In this document: piece by piece, positions 55,065-62,988 of the stretch
How the letters are laid out: each line of letters begins with the position of its first letter
Numbering within the stretch: the first letter of the stretch is position 1
Assembly (NCBI RefSeq): GCF_042646165.1
Contig: NZ_JBHRTC010000019.1
Origin: Microbaculum marinum
GTDB taxonomy: Bacteria > Pseudomonadota > Alphaproteobacteria > Rhizobiales > Tepidamorphaceae
Direction: 5' to 3' (one strand)
DNA length: 64,000 nucleotides
Position numbers and translations under genes: made by a program
Notes under the pieces: model-generated
Database searches by the model: none
What the model saw: only the letters and a program-made list of their open reading frames with translations
Told to the model about the DNA's origin: nothing

Positions 55065-55763
55065 TCAGCTTCTCTCTTCCAATTGCCGCGAAAGTATGGC
55101 GCTGAACTCGTCCGCGAAGCCCTCCATCCGCATGACGATCTTGGCCACGTCGCTGGACAGCTTGTTGTAGGCGATGACCGCAGGAATTGCCGCGAGCAGC
55201 CCGAGTGCAGTGGCAAAAAGCGCCTCGGCGATACCCGGTGCGACGACCGCAAGGTTGGTGGACTCGGATGCAGCGATCGCCTGGAAGCTGGACATGATTC
55301 CCCAGACCGTGCCGAACAGGCCGATGAATGGTGCGGCGGCGCCGACGGTGGCCAGAAACAGCAGCCGGTTTTCGAGCCGGGCGGCTTCCCGCGACATCGT
55401 CACGTCCATCACCTTCTCGATTCGCGACTGGACGCCCATCATCGACAATGCGCCGGTCTCGTGGCTGCGCTTCCACTCGCGCATCGCGGCGACGAACAGA
55501 CCGGCCATCGCGGTGTTGGACCGCGACTGCAGGCTTCGGTACAGCTCCTCCAGCGAGTGACCGGACCAGAACACCTTCTCGAAGCGGTCCATCTGCGCCC
55601 GGGTCCGCCGGTAGGTGAAGACCTTCTCGAAGATGATCGCCCAGGTCCAGACCGAAGCCAGGATCAGCCCCAGCATCACCAGCTTGACGATGATGTGGGC
55701 CTGCAGGAACAACGACAGGATCGACACCTCTCCGGGCGACGACAACGTCGTGACATCGAGCAT
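55065..55763 (-). CDS. tolQ: Tol-Pal system protein TolQ (ExbB/MotA family)
   Basis: A 232-residue inner-membrane protein with three helices. The last two contain GAAAPFIGLFGTVWGIMSSF (about residues 143-162) and GIAEALFATALGLLAAIPAVIAYNK, the channel-lining pair. With TolR it converts proton flow into TolA motion for outer-membrane constriction. It is the first gene of tolQRA, 230 nt after ybgC, so a promoter probably lies at 55764-55993. Confidence 0.97.
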   Translation of the reverse strand: MLDVTTLSSPGEVSILSLFLQAHIIVKLVMLGLILASVWTWAIIFEKVFTYRRTRAQMDRFEKVFWSGHSLEELYRSLQSRSNTAMAGLFVAAMREWKRSHETGALSMMGVQSRIEKVMDVTMSREAARLENRLLFLATVGAAAPFIGLFGTVWGIMSSFQAIAASESTNLAVVAPGIAEALFATALGLLAAIPAVIAYNKLSSDVAKIVMRMEGFADEFSAILSRQLEERS

Positions 55764-55993
55764 TAGCGAGACCTCGCTGGAGAAAACATGACCATCCGGC
55801 CGGCGTCCGGACCGCTCGCCGGCGCCGGACCCCGCGGCCCTCTCGTTGAGGCGCGGACGTGCGCCGACCTACGGCGCATTTTGCGTTGCAGCATCTGGTT
55901 GCGGCCGAATATGTCAAATCGAGGGCGTGCCAAGCCGTACGCCACCCCTCTAGAAGTCAATTACTATGGTTAATGCTCGGTTACCGGCTGTCG

Positions 55994-56458
55994 TCAGCCC
56001 GGTTCGACAGCCTCGCCGAGGATCCGCCGCAACTCGGCGGGGATGCGCCGGGCGTGCCCGCTTCGCGAGACGAGAGCGACCTGGACGTCGGCCGCTACCA
56101 GCACCGTCTCCCCCCGCATGACGCGCTGGCCGAGGATCATCGACGCGCCGCGCATCTCCTTCGTCCGCGTCTCTACCGTGAGGATATCGTCGATCCCGGC
56201 CGGCCGCTCGTAGGAGATGGTCATCCGTCGCACGGCGAAGGCGAGCGGATCGTCGCCGTCGAACAGCTCGGCGTGGTCCGCCCCTGACAGGCGCATGAAG
56301 TCCGAGCGGCCCCGCTCCATGAAGCGCAGGTAACTGGCGTGGTAGACGACGCCGGAGAAGTCGGTGTCCTCGAAATAGACGCGGATCGGCAGGACGTGAC
56401 GGCCGTCGACGATGCGGCCGGCGAGGTCTGGCCAGGCGGTATCGGTGTCGTTGGTCAT
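55994..56458 (-). CDS. ybgC: YbgC acyl-CoA thioesterase
   Basis: A 154-residue hot-dog-fold thioesterase. The active-site segment RVYFEDTDFSGVVYHASYLRF carries the catalytic Asp (residue about 33) and HASYLRFMERGRSDF is typical. YbgC hydrolyses short acyl-CoA or acyl-ACP and accompanies tol genes across proteobacteria. ATG 56456-56458 is chosen for its family-like N-terminus; the open frame upstream is featureless. Confidence 0.94.
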   Translation of the reverse strand: MTNDTDTAWPDLAGRIVDGRHVLPIRVYFEDTDFSGVVYHASYLRFMERGRSDFMRLSGADHAELFDGDDPLAFAVRRMTISYERPAGIDDILTVETRTKEMRGASMILGQRVMRGETVLVAADVQVALVSRSGHARRIPAELRRILGEAVEPG

Positions 56459-56522
56459 ATCCGCCTTATGCGACGCGACAGCCTGTTCGTAAATCCCCGC
56501 AGGCAGCGCGCGGCCGCTCGGC

Positions 56523-57566
56523 TCACTTGCCCTCTCCGTCCGCAAACAGCCCCATCTGTGGGGCGAATTCGCTCGGTGCGGCAAGACCCAGGTGCCTGAA
56601 CGCATGCGGCGTCAGCAGGCGCCCCCGAGGCGTGCGCTGGATGAAGCCCTGCTGGATCAGGAAGGGCTCGATGATCTCCTCGATCGCGTCGCGCGGCTCC
56701 GACAGCGCCGCAGCGATCGTCTCGATGCCGACCGGCCCGCCGCCGAAATTCAGGGCGATGGTGGAGAGGTAGCGCCTGTCCATTGCGTCGAGGCCGCGCG
56801 CGTCGACTTCGAGTTCGGCGAGCGCCCGGTCGGCGATCTTGCGGTCGATGCCGCCGTTGCCGTCGACGGAGGCGAAATCGCGCACCCGCTTCAGTAGCCG
56901 CCCTGCCACGCGGGGCGTACCACGGGCGCGGCGGGCGATCTCGCGGGCGCCGTCGTCGGCGATGGCGATGCCGAGGACACGGGCGCCGCGGCGCACGATC
57001 AGCTCCAGTTCCTCCTCGGTGTAGAAGTCGAGCCGGATCGGGATGCCGAAGCGGTCGCGCAGCGGTGTCGTCAGCAGCCCGGAGCGGGTGGTCGCGCCGA
57101 CCAGCGTGAACTTCGCCAGATCGATGCGCACCGACCGCGCCGCGGGACCCTCGCCGATGATCAGGTCGAGCTGGAAGTCCTCCATCGCCGGATAGAGGAT
57201 CTCCTCGACCGCCGGGTTCAGCCGGTGGATCTCGTCGATGAACAGAACGTCGCGCTCTTCCAGGTTGGTCAGCAGGGCGGCAAGATCGCCGGCCTTGGCG
57301 ATCACCGGACCGGAGGTCGCGCGGAAGTTGACGCCGAGCTCGCGGGAGACGATCTGGGCGAGCGTCGTCTTGCCGAGGCCGGGCGGACCCGCGAACAGCA
57401 CGTGGTCGAGCGCCTCGCCACGCGACTTCGCCGCCTCGATGAAGATGCGCAGGTTCTGGCGCGCCTGCGCCTGCCCGACGAACGCGTCGAGCGTCTGCGG
57501 CCGCAGCGAGGCGTCGGTGTCCTCGTCCTCGAATGTCTCGTCTGCGGCTACGAGGCGGTCGCTCAC
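56523..57566 (-). CDS. ruvB: Holliday junction helicase RuvB
   Basis: A 347-residue AAA+ motor. TLDAFVGQAQARQNLRIFI opens the ATPase, Walker A is FAGPPGLGKTTLAQIV, Walker B LFIDEIHRL, the sensor LVGATTRSGLLTTPLRDRFG, and the winged-helix tail ends TPRGRLLTPHAFRHLG. It drives branch migration with RuvA. The GTG start (57564-57566) overlaps the ruvA stop in GTGA, implying translational coupling. A longer open frame upstream is the ruvA shadow. Confidence 0.97.
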   Translation of the reverse strand: MSDRLVAADETFEDEDTDASLRPQTLDAFVGQAQARQNLRIFIEAAKSRGEALDHVLFAGPPGLGKTTLAQIVSRELGVNFRATSGPVIAKAGDLAALLTNLEERDVLFIDEIHRLNPAVEEILYPAMEDFQLDLIIGEGPAARSVRIDLAKFTLVGATTRSGLLTTPLRDRFGIPIRLDFYTEEELELIVRRGARVLGIAIADDGAREIARRARGTPRVAGRLLKRVRDFASVDGNGGIDRKIADRALAELEVDARGLDAMDRRYLSTIALNFGGGPVGIETIAAALSEPRDAIEEIIEPFLIQQGFIQRTPRGRLLTPHAFRHLGLAAPSEFAPQMGLFADGEGK

Positions 57567-58177
57567 CGTGCCAGCTCCTTCAGTCCCAGCCGGATCAGGG
57601 TCTCGGCGGTCGCCTCTTCGCCGGCCCCCTTCAGGGCGGCGGCCACCGCCGCGCCGGCCTGCGCCTGAGCGTAGCCCAGATTGACCAGCGCCGACACCGC
57701 GTCGCGGGCCGGCGAGGCGGCGCGGCCCTCGCTCACCTCGCCCGACACCTTCGCGAAGGCGACGTCGCCGCCGACGATCGGCGACTTGTCGCGCAGTTCC
57801 GAGACGATGCGCTGTGCAACCTTCGGCCCGACTCCCGGCGCCCGCGCCACCATCGCCTTGTCCTGCATCGCGACCGCGTTTCCGAGGTCGGCCGCCGACA
57901 GGGTCCCGAGCACCGCGAGCGCCACCCGCGCGCCGACACCCTGCACCGACTGCAGCAGCCGGAACCACTGCTTCTCGGCCTCGCTGGCGAAGCCGTAGAG
58001 CCGGATCGCGTCCTCGCGCATCACCGTCTCGACGAAGACGACGGCGGGCTCGCCGGTCCCCGGCAGCGCCGACAGGGTGCGGGTCGAACAGGTCACCATG
58101 TAGCCGACGCCGCCGACGTCGACGATCACCCAGTCCTCGCCGTAGGAATCGACGATACCCTTCAGCTTGCCGATCAT
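57563..58177 (-). CDS. ruvA: Holliday junction DNA-binding protein RuvA
   Basis: A 204-residue tetrameric junction-binding protein: OB-fold domain (MIGKLKGIVDSYGEDWVIVD), helix-hairpin-helix repeats (LLQSVQGVGARVALAVLG and ARAPGVGPKVAQRIVSEL) and the C-terminal RuvB-contact domain (AVSALVNLGYAQAQAGAAV). The ATG overlaps the stop of the upstream PIN-toxin gene in ATGA. No good ribosome site is visible, so its translation may depend on the toxin reading frame. Confidence 0.97.
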   Translation of the reverse strand: MIGKLKGIVDSYGEDWVIVDVGGVGYMVTCSTRTLSALPGTGEPAVVFVETVMREDAIRLYGFASEAEKQWFRLLQSVQGVGARVALAVLGTLSAADLGNAVAMQDKAMVARAPGVGPKVAQRIVSELRDKSPIVGGDVAFAKVSGEVSEGRAASPARDAVSALVNLGYAQAQAGAAVAAALKGAGEEATAETLIRLGLKELAR

Positions 58178-58590
58178 GGATGGGTGTCCGGAGTCACCAG
58201 CTTCAACATCGGGAAGAACTGCCGATAGCGGGCCGGATCCCGCGTCAGCAGGTCGTAGCCGTGAATCTCCGCATGGGCGCCGATGTAGAAATCCGGCAGC
58301 GGCGACCGCTTGGCCCCGCCAGCCCGCCGATACGCAAGAAACGCGCGCCCAGCGTTGAAGGCGGCGTCCCACGGCAGGTCCTCGCGCCGGTACCTGTCAC
58401 GCGGCAAAGCATGGTCCAACTGGCGCTGCGTCGGAAACATGGCGGAAAGTTCGGCGTAGACCATCGGATTAACGACGAGCTCACCGTTACCTGCGGCAGC
58501 CCGGAGTCTGCTCCGGGACCATTCCACCCAGTTCGGGTCAGCCCCAAAAACATCGATCAGCACGTTTGTGTCGACGAGCGTATCGGTCAT
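58174..58590 (-). CDS. vapC: PIN-domain toxin (VapC-like)
   Basis: A 138-residue PIN endoribonuclease. Acidic residues of the active site are visible: VDTNVLIDVF (Asp near residue 7), VYAELSAMF (Glu near 46) and PLPDFYIGAHAEIHGYDLLTRD (Asp near 98 and 117). VapC toxins cleave RNA, often initiator tRNA, and are neutralised by the antitoxin encoded just upstream (here the AbrB-type gene; ATGA overlap). It lies between ruvC and ruvA and its stop codon overlaps the ruvA start. It is an insertion into an otherwise conserved operon. Confidence 0.92.
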   Translation of the reverse strand: MTDTLVDTNVLIDVFGADPNWVEWSRSRLRAAAGNGELVVNPMVYAELSAMFPTQRQLDHALPRDRYRREDLPWDAAFNAGRAFLAYRRAGGAKRSPLPDFYIGAHAEIHGYDLLTRDPARYRQFFPMLKLVTPDTHP

Positions 58591-58829
58591 TCGCCGCGCA
58601 TTAGTTCCATGAACGCATCGGTCGACATTCCCAGATCGACGATGCCGGTTACGTCGTCGAGATACTCCTCGAAATCGTCTGCCGGCCCAGTGCCGCGCGA
58701 GGTCGTTGACTTGCGAACGAGAAGACCATCATCGCATGCCTCGAAATCCACCTGCGATCCCGGCTTGATGCTTGTCCGGTCGCGAAGATGCTTGGGGATG
58801 GTGACCTGCCCTTTGGATGTTACACGCAC
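58587..58829 (-). CDS. vapB: AbrB/MazE-type antitoxin (VapB-like)
   Basis: An 80-residue antitoxin. The swapped-hairpin DNA-binding domain reads MRVTSKGQVTIPKHLRD then KPGSQVDFEACDDGLLVRK. The C-terminal 30 residues (DDFEEYLDDVTGIVDLGMST) would bind and block the PIN toxin. A perfect inverted repeat lies 13 nt upstream of the start, suited to autorepression. Its stop overlaps the toxin start. Confidence 0.92.
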   Translation of the reverse strand: MRVTSKGQVTIPKHLRDRTSIKPGSQVDFEACDDGLLVRKSTTSRGTGPADDFEEYLDDVTGIVDLGMSTDAFMELMRGE

Positions 58830-58841
58830 GGTGAATGCCCT

Positions 58842-58863
58842 TTCTTACCTCAGACGGTAAGAA
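58842..58863 (-). promoter_or_regulatory. Inverted repeat, probable operator of the toxin-antitoxin module
   Basis: TTCTTACC-TCAGAC-GGTAAGAA: a perfect 8-bp inverted repeat with a 6-nt spacer, between the ruvC stop and the antitoxin start. AbrB-type antitoxins bind such palindromes to repress their own promoter. The site sits where it would also affect read-through from ruvC. Confidence 0.75.
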
Positions 58864-58884
58864 TAGAACAGAATGGAAACATCT

Positions 58885-59394
58885 TCAACCGGCCGCAACC
58901 GCAAGTACGCGCGACATCCGGTGATGGGCATGGGTGATGGCGATCGCCAGCGCGTCGGCGGCATCATCGGAATCGACGCTCGCCCTCGGCAGCAGCACCG
59001 ACACCATCATGCGGATCTGCTTCTTGTCGCCGTGCCCGGAACCGACGACGGTCTTCTTGACGAGGTTCGGCGCATATTCGGCGACGCTCAGCCCCCGCGC
59101 GGCAGGTACAAGCAGCGCGATTCCGCGCGCCTGACCGAGCTTCAGGGTGGCGGTCGCGTCCCGGTTGACGAAGGTCTGCTCGACGGCCGCCTCGTGCGGC
59201 GACTGGCCGTCTAGCACCGCGCACAGGCCGGTGTGCAGCTCGACCAGCCGCTCGGCGAGGCTGCGGCTCGCGTCCGATGTGACGGAGCCCGCGGCGACGA
59301 AGGACAGCACGCTGCCGCGCGTCTCGATCACGCCCCAGCCTGTGCGTCTGAGGCCCGGGTCGATGCCGAGGATGCGAATCGCCTGTTGCGCCAT
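58885..59394 (-). CDS. ruvC: Holliday junction resolvase RuvC
   Basis: A 169-residue endonuclease. Catalytic acidic residues are present: LGIDPGLRRTGWG (Asp about 11), AAVEQTFVNRD (Glu about 71) and DSDDAADALAIAITHAHH (two Asp about 142-146). It cuts junctions bound by RuvAB. ATG 59392-59394. It is upstream of the toxin-antitoxin pair in the direction of transcription. Confidence 0.97.
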   Translation of the reverse strand: MAQQAIRILGIDPGLRRTGWGVIETRGSVLSFVAAGSVTSDASRSLAERLVELHTGLCAVLDGQSPHEAAVEQTFVNRDATATLKLGQARGIALLVPAARGLSVAEYAPNLVKKTVVGSGHGDKKQIRMMVSVLLPRASVDSDDAADALAIAITHAHHRMSRVLAVAAG

Positions 59395-59474
59395 GTCCCG
59401 ATGTAGCCGCATTAAGGGGCGGCTGCATAGCGCGCCACCCGCCATCGCTTCGCCCACAGCCTGCCGGACTGCCG

Positions 59475-60218
59475 ATGACCTTCGATGCCTCCCTCATCGC
59501 CGTGCTGGTGGCGGCGCTGGTCGCCGGACTGGTTCGCGGCTTCTCCGGCTTCGGCGCAGCACTGGTGTTCATGCCGGTGGCCGCGGCCGCGATCGACCCG
59601 AAGCTCGCTGCGGCCGCCTTCCTGATCATGGACAATTTCCTCGCCCTGCCGCTGGTCGTGAAGGCGGCGCCGAGATGCGGCTGGCGCACCGTCCTGCCGG
59701 CGGCGATCGGGGCAATTGCGACGGTGCCGGTCGGTGCGGCGATCCTGGCAAGCGCCGACCCGGTCATTCTGCGCTGGTGCCTGTCGGCACTGGTCTTGGC
59801 GCTGCTCGGCCTGCTCGCCTCGGGCCTGCGCTATTCGGGGGAACCACCTCGCGCCGCCTCGGTCGCGGTCGGCGGAACGGCAGGCATCCTCAGCGGCATC
59901 GGCCAGGTCTCGGGCCCGCCGATGATCGCCTTCTGGGTCGCCGGCCCGCACCCCCCGACGATCATTCGCGCCAACATGATCATGTTCTTCGCGATCGTCA
60001 GCGTGTCGGCGGTCGCCGCCTATGCCTGGAACGGCTTCTTCACTGGCGAGGTCATCGGCACGATCGCGATCTTCGCGCCGGTCTACGCGGTTTCCCTGTT
60101 CGCCGGGGCGCGCCTGTTCGGCAGGGCGCCGGAGCGATACTACCGACGCATCGCCTACGCGATCATCGCACTCGCGGCGATCACCAGCATTCCGGCGCTG
60201 GACGGGATATTGCGCTAG
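59475..60218 (+). CDS. TSUP family permease (TauE/SafE-like)
   Basis: A 247-residue inner-membrane protein with about eight hydrophobic segments. The N-terminal LVRGFSGFGAALVFMPVAA and the half-way repeat GILSGIGQVSGPPMIAFWV are the duplicated TSUP signature. Members export sulfite, sulfoacetate or other small sulfur or carboxylate anions; the substrate is unknown here. Its stop overlaps the stop of the convergent Hint-domain gene by 4 nt (CTAG). A decayed copy of its last 26 codons lies at 61762-61839. Confidence 0.88.
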   Translation: MTFDASLIAVLVAALVAGLVRGFSGFGAALVFMPVAAAAIDPKLAAAAFLIMDNFLALPLVVKAAPRCGWRTVLPAAIGAIATVPVGAAILASADPVILRWCLSALVLALLGLLASGLRYSGEPPRAASVAVGGTAGILSGIGQVSGPPMIAFWVAGPHPPTIIRANMIMFFAIVSVSAVAAYAWNGFFTGEVIGTIAIFAPVYAVSLFAGARLFGRAPERYYRRIAYAIIALAAITSIPALDGILR

Positions 60219-61531
60219 GCGGCGCGAGCCGCGTCACAAGCTGGCGGCGCCACCCATCTGCGGGTCTCGCCCGCCTCGGCGGCGAGCGTCAGCGTCACCT
60301 GGCCGGTCATCCCGGCCCACAACGATCCCGGCAGCAGCGCCCGGCCGGTGGTCCAGCGGATCGCATCGCGGCCCTCGCCCTCGACGCCGTGGAAGCCAAA
60401 GCCGAGGCGGGGGTCGTCGGCGCGGATGCGCCGCGCCTCGCCGGTCACGTCCGTCAGCGTGAGATGCCGGAAGGCAACGCCCAGATCGCGCCGGTCGGAA
60501 CTCGCCCGATGATGGTGCGGCACCCAGGAGGAGGACGCCAGCCAGGCGTGCGTCGCGTCCGCCGGCAGCGTCACCCGCAATCTGCCGCCCGCCTCGCCGG
60601 GGGTTAACACCGCGCCGCCGGCCTCGACGGCGATGTCGGCGTCCGCGTCCTCGGTGATCCAGCCGAGCAGAAGGGCCTGTGCGTCCAGTCGCGCGCGCAC
60701 CTCGTCGACACTCTCGCCGTGGGCCACGAAGGGCAGGCAGAAGGGCAGCGTGGCCGGATCGACCTCCGCCCGCCCGGAGTCCGGCGCCACGTCCCCTTCC
60801 GCGTCTGCGCCGAGGAAGAAGCCCCGGTTGCCGCAGTCGAGATAGCTCTCGGCGGGCAGGCCGTTGGCGATGACGACGTCGTGACTATCGAGCTCGATGT
60901 GGTGGTAATCGATCGTCTCGACGGCGACCTGCTGGATCGTGGCGCCATTGACGAGAGAGCCGATCGGGACGAGCAGGTCCTCTGCGACCGTCACCTGCAC
61001 TGCATGGGCAGGCGACAGCCAGAGGTCGCGCTCGGGCAGGCCGCGGCCGAAGGCGTCCGCCGACACCCGCACCGGCCAGGCCTGGCGAGGATCGGCGCTT
61101 CTCCGGCAGTCGACGCTGCGCGAACCCACCCAGCGGATGGGTCTTTGCTCGCCCGAGGCCGTGACCACCACGTCGCCCTCGGCGAGCGCCTCCACCGGAA
61201 CGTCGCCTCGCGGGGTGCGGATCAGCGTGCCGGCGGCGAAGCAGACATAGTAAGAATCGGTGGTGTAGGTGATATGGGTATCTTCGGTATAGTCCGTATT
61301 CGTGAATAATATCTTATCGCCTGAAAAATCGGCTATTATTTCGCCATCTTCTGTCTTGCCGACGTAAACATAAACTCCGGAATTTCCTAGATGATCGTTC
61401 TCTATATCTCCGAAAGTGTTAAGCAGATCCTGCGGACTGTCCTGAAAATCATTCAAGACTTCAGGACCATCAACAGGACCGGTCGTATTGTCATTTTCAT
61501 CAAGCAGGAATCGATAATCGAAACGCGGCAT
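60215..61531 (-). CDS. Hint (Hedgehog/intein) domain protein with AT-rich N-terminal segment
   Basis: A 438-residue protein. Residues 1-96 are acidic, low in Arg/Lys and repeat-poor (LDENDNTTGPVDGPEVLND), without a signal peptide. The Hint domain starts at Cys 97: CFAAGTLIRTPRGDVPVEAL, then GDVVVTASGEQRPIRWVGSR, LWLSPAHAVQV and IDYHHIELDSHDVVIANG. Such Hint_2 proteins are frequent in alphaproteobacteria, often secreted by type I systems; autoprocessing at the Cys is possible. The N-terminal part is encoded by DNA of about 42 percent GC, against a strongly GC-rich Hint part. GGGGGGACAGAA precedes ATG 61529-61531. The C-terminal 110 residues (WLASSSWVPHHHR onward) are unrecognised. Confidence 0.82.
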   Translation of the reverse strand: MPRFDYRFLLDENDNTTGPVDGPEVLNDFQDSPQDLLNTFGDIENDHLGNSGVYVYVGKTEDGEIIADFSGDKILFTNTDYTEDTHITYTTDSYYVCFAAGTLIRTPRGDVPVEALAEGDVVVTASGEQRPIRWVGSRSVDCRRSADPRQAWPVRVSADAFGRGLPERDLWLSPAHAVQVTVAEDLLVPIGSLVNGATIQQVAVETIDYHHIELDSHDVVIANGLPAESYLDCGNRGFFLGADAEGDVAPDSGRAEVDPATLPFCLPFVAHGESVDEVRARLDAQALLLGWITEDADADIAVEAGGAVLTPGEAGGRLRVTLPADATHAWLASSSWVPHHHRASSDRRDLGVAFRHLTLTDVTGEARRIRADDPRLGFGFHGVEGEGRDAIRWTTGRALLPGSLWAGMTGQVTLTLAAEAGETRRWVAPPACDAARAA

Positions 61532-61761
61532 TTCTGTCCCCCCCAAAGGCAGAAACGGATTGTCTCGCTCACGCGTGACGCGAAGCCGGAGCAACAACCC
61601 TCATGAGGCGATTGTTAGCGGGACGGGCGGACCGAGCAAGCGGAATCTGACGTAAGGGCACTTACTCACCAAAGAACTGGCGCAGGGCCTGTACGGTACT
61701 TCGACCTGGCTCCGGGACAGGCCTCATGCCTCCCCCAATCGGGCCGACATCCGGCCCGTTC

Positions 61762-61839
61762 CGCCGCCGCATCGCCTGCGCCATCATAGCGCTGGCGGCG
61801 ATCACCGGCATTCCGGCGCTGGACGGTCTGTTGCGGTAG
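61762..61839 (+). pseudogene. Remnant of a second TSUP permease gene (3' end only)
   Basis: 78 nt that translate to the last 25 codons and stop of the TSUP permease at 60141-60218, with 4 of 25 residues changed (IIALAAIT and IPALDG identical). By my count 65 of 78 bases match, the changes mostly silent third positions. Upstream the similarity stops and no start is present. It lies on the other side of the Hint gene in the same orientation, so the two copies flank that gene as imperfect direct repeats. Confidence 0.82.
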
Positions 61840-61880
61840 GGTGGCTGGCGGAAGGGCTGTCCCTGTAGCTGGCACCGGAA

Positions 61881-62030
61881 CCCCTCACCCGGGCCTGCGT
61901 CCCGACCTCTCCCCGTGGGAGAGGTGCGCCTTCGGCGCCAATCGCCAATGTATTTGCCGCGGAGCTCGGCCTCGCCGCCACCTCTCCCCGGCGGGGAGAG
62001 GTCGACGCGAAGCGTCGGGAGAGGGGGCGC
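61881..62030. repeat. Dispersed intergenic repeat (CTCTCCCC...GGGAGAGG type)
   Basis: Two inverted hairpin units of the sort scattered through alphaproteobacterial genomes. One is ACCTCTCCCCGTGGGAGAGGT (61905-61925; 7-8-bp arms) and the other CCTCTCCCCGGCGGGGAGAGG (61981-62001), flanked by CCCCTCACCCGGG and GGGAGAGGGGGCGCC. It lies 54 nt downstream of the yebC stop. Confidence 0.8.
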
Positions 62031-62083
62031 CGCCTTCGCTTAGTCTTCGGAGGTCGGTTGCGGCAGTTCGCGAGCCGCAACCG

Positions 62084-62833
62084 TTACGCCGCCGTCAGGC
62101 GCTCCAGGACGTCTTCGGACACTTCGAAATTGGCGTAGACGTTCTGCACGTCGTCGTCGTCCTCGAGGGCGCCGATCAGCTTCATAAGCGTTCCGGCCTT
62201 GTCCTCGTCGACCTCGGTCATGGTCTTCGGCTTCCAGACGGCGTTGACCGATTCTGCCTCGCCCAGACTCTCCTCGAGCGCCTTGGAGACCTCGCCCAGA
62301 TCCTCGAAGGCGCACAAGATGACATGGCCGCTGTCGTCGCTCTGCACGTCCTCGGCACCGGCTTCGATGGCGGCTTCCAGCACCTTCTCCGCGTCGCCGG
62401 CCTCGGCGGTGTAGACGATCTCGCCGACGCGGTCGAACATGAAGGCGACGGAATTGGTCTCTCCCAGCGCCCCGCCCTGCTTGGTGAAGCAGGCGCGCAC
62501 GGCGCCGGCGGTGCGGTTGCGGTTGTCGGTCAGCGCCTCGACGATGACGGCAACCCCGCCCGGCCCATAGCCCTCGTAGCGGATCTCCTCGTAGTTCTCT
62601 CCTTCGCCGCCGGAGGCCTTCTTGATGGCGCGCTCAATGTTGTCCTTTGGCATCGACTGCGCCTTGGCGTTCTGCACGGCAAGCCTCAGGCGCGGGTTCA
62701 TGTCCGGATCGGGCATGCCCATCTTGGCTGCGACCGTGATCTCCTTGGCGAGCTTCGAAAACAGCTTCGACCGGGCCGCGTCCTGACGACCCTTGCGATG
62801 CATGATGTTCTTGAACTGTGAATGTCCTGCCAT
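62084..62833 (-). CDS. yebC: YebC/PmpR family regulator (TACO1-like)
   Basis: A 249-residue protein. The N-terminal MAGHSQFKNIMHRKGRQDAA is the family signature. GYGPGGVAVIVEALTDNRNR and GGALGETNSVAFMF follow. Family members act as DNA-binding regulators or assist translation of proline-rich stretches. The gene commonly precedes ruvCAB in proteobacteria; here the TSUP and Hint genes lie in between. ATG 62831-62833. Confidence 0.97.
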   Translation of the reverse strand: MAGHSQFKNIMHRKGRQDAARSKLFSKLAKEITVAAKMGMPDPDMNPRLRLAVQNAKAQSMPKDNIERAIKKASGGEGENYEEIRYEGYGPGGVAVIVEALTDNRNRTAGAVRACFTKQGGALGETNSVAFMFDRVGEIVYTAEAGDAEKVLEAAIEAGAEDVQSDDSGHVILCAFEDLGEVSKALEESLGEAESVNAVWKPKTMTEVDEDKAGTLMKLIGALEDDDDVQNVYANFEVSEDVLERLTAA

Positions 62834-62988
62834 GTCGTGCCTCTGGTCTATGCGGTGCGGTCGAACGGAGAGATTCGGGCGGGCGCCACGCGGCGACGAA
62901 CCGGACACCCGGCAGCCGCCGCGACCGCGGATTTCGCCCGCTTATAGGTCGGAGAAAACGGAAAATCCACCGCGCCGCAGCTCTCCTG

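Noticed and set aside
61881..62030. Possible CRISPR-like repeats
   Set aside because: Only two inverted hairpin units with no regular spacing or spacers; this is the common dispersed alphaproteobacterial repeat type.
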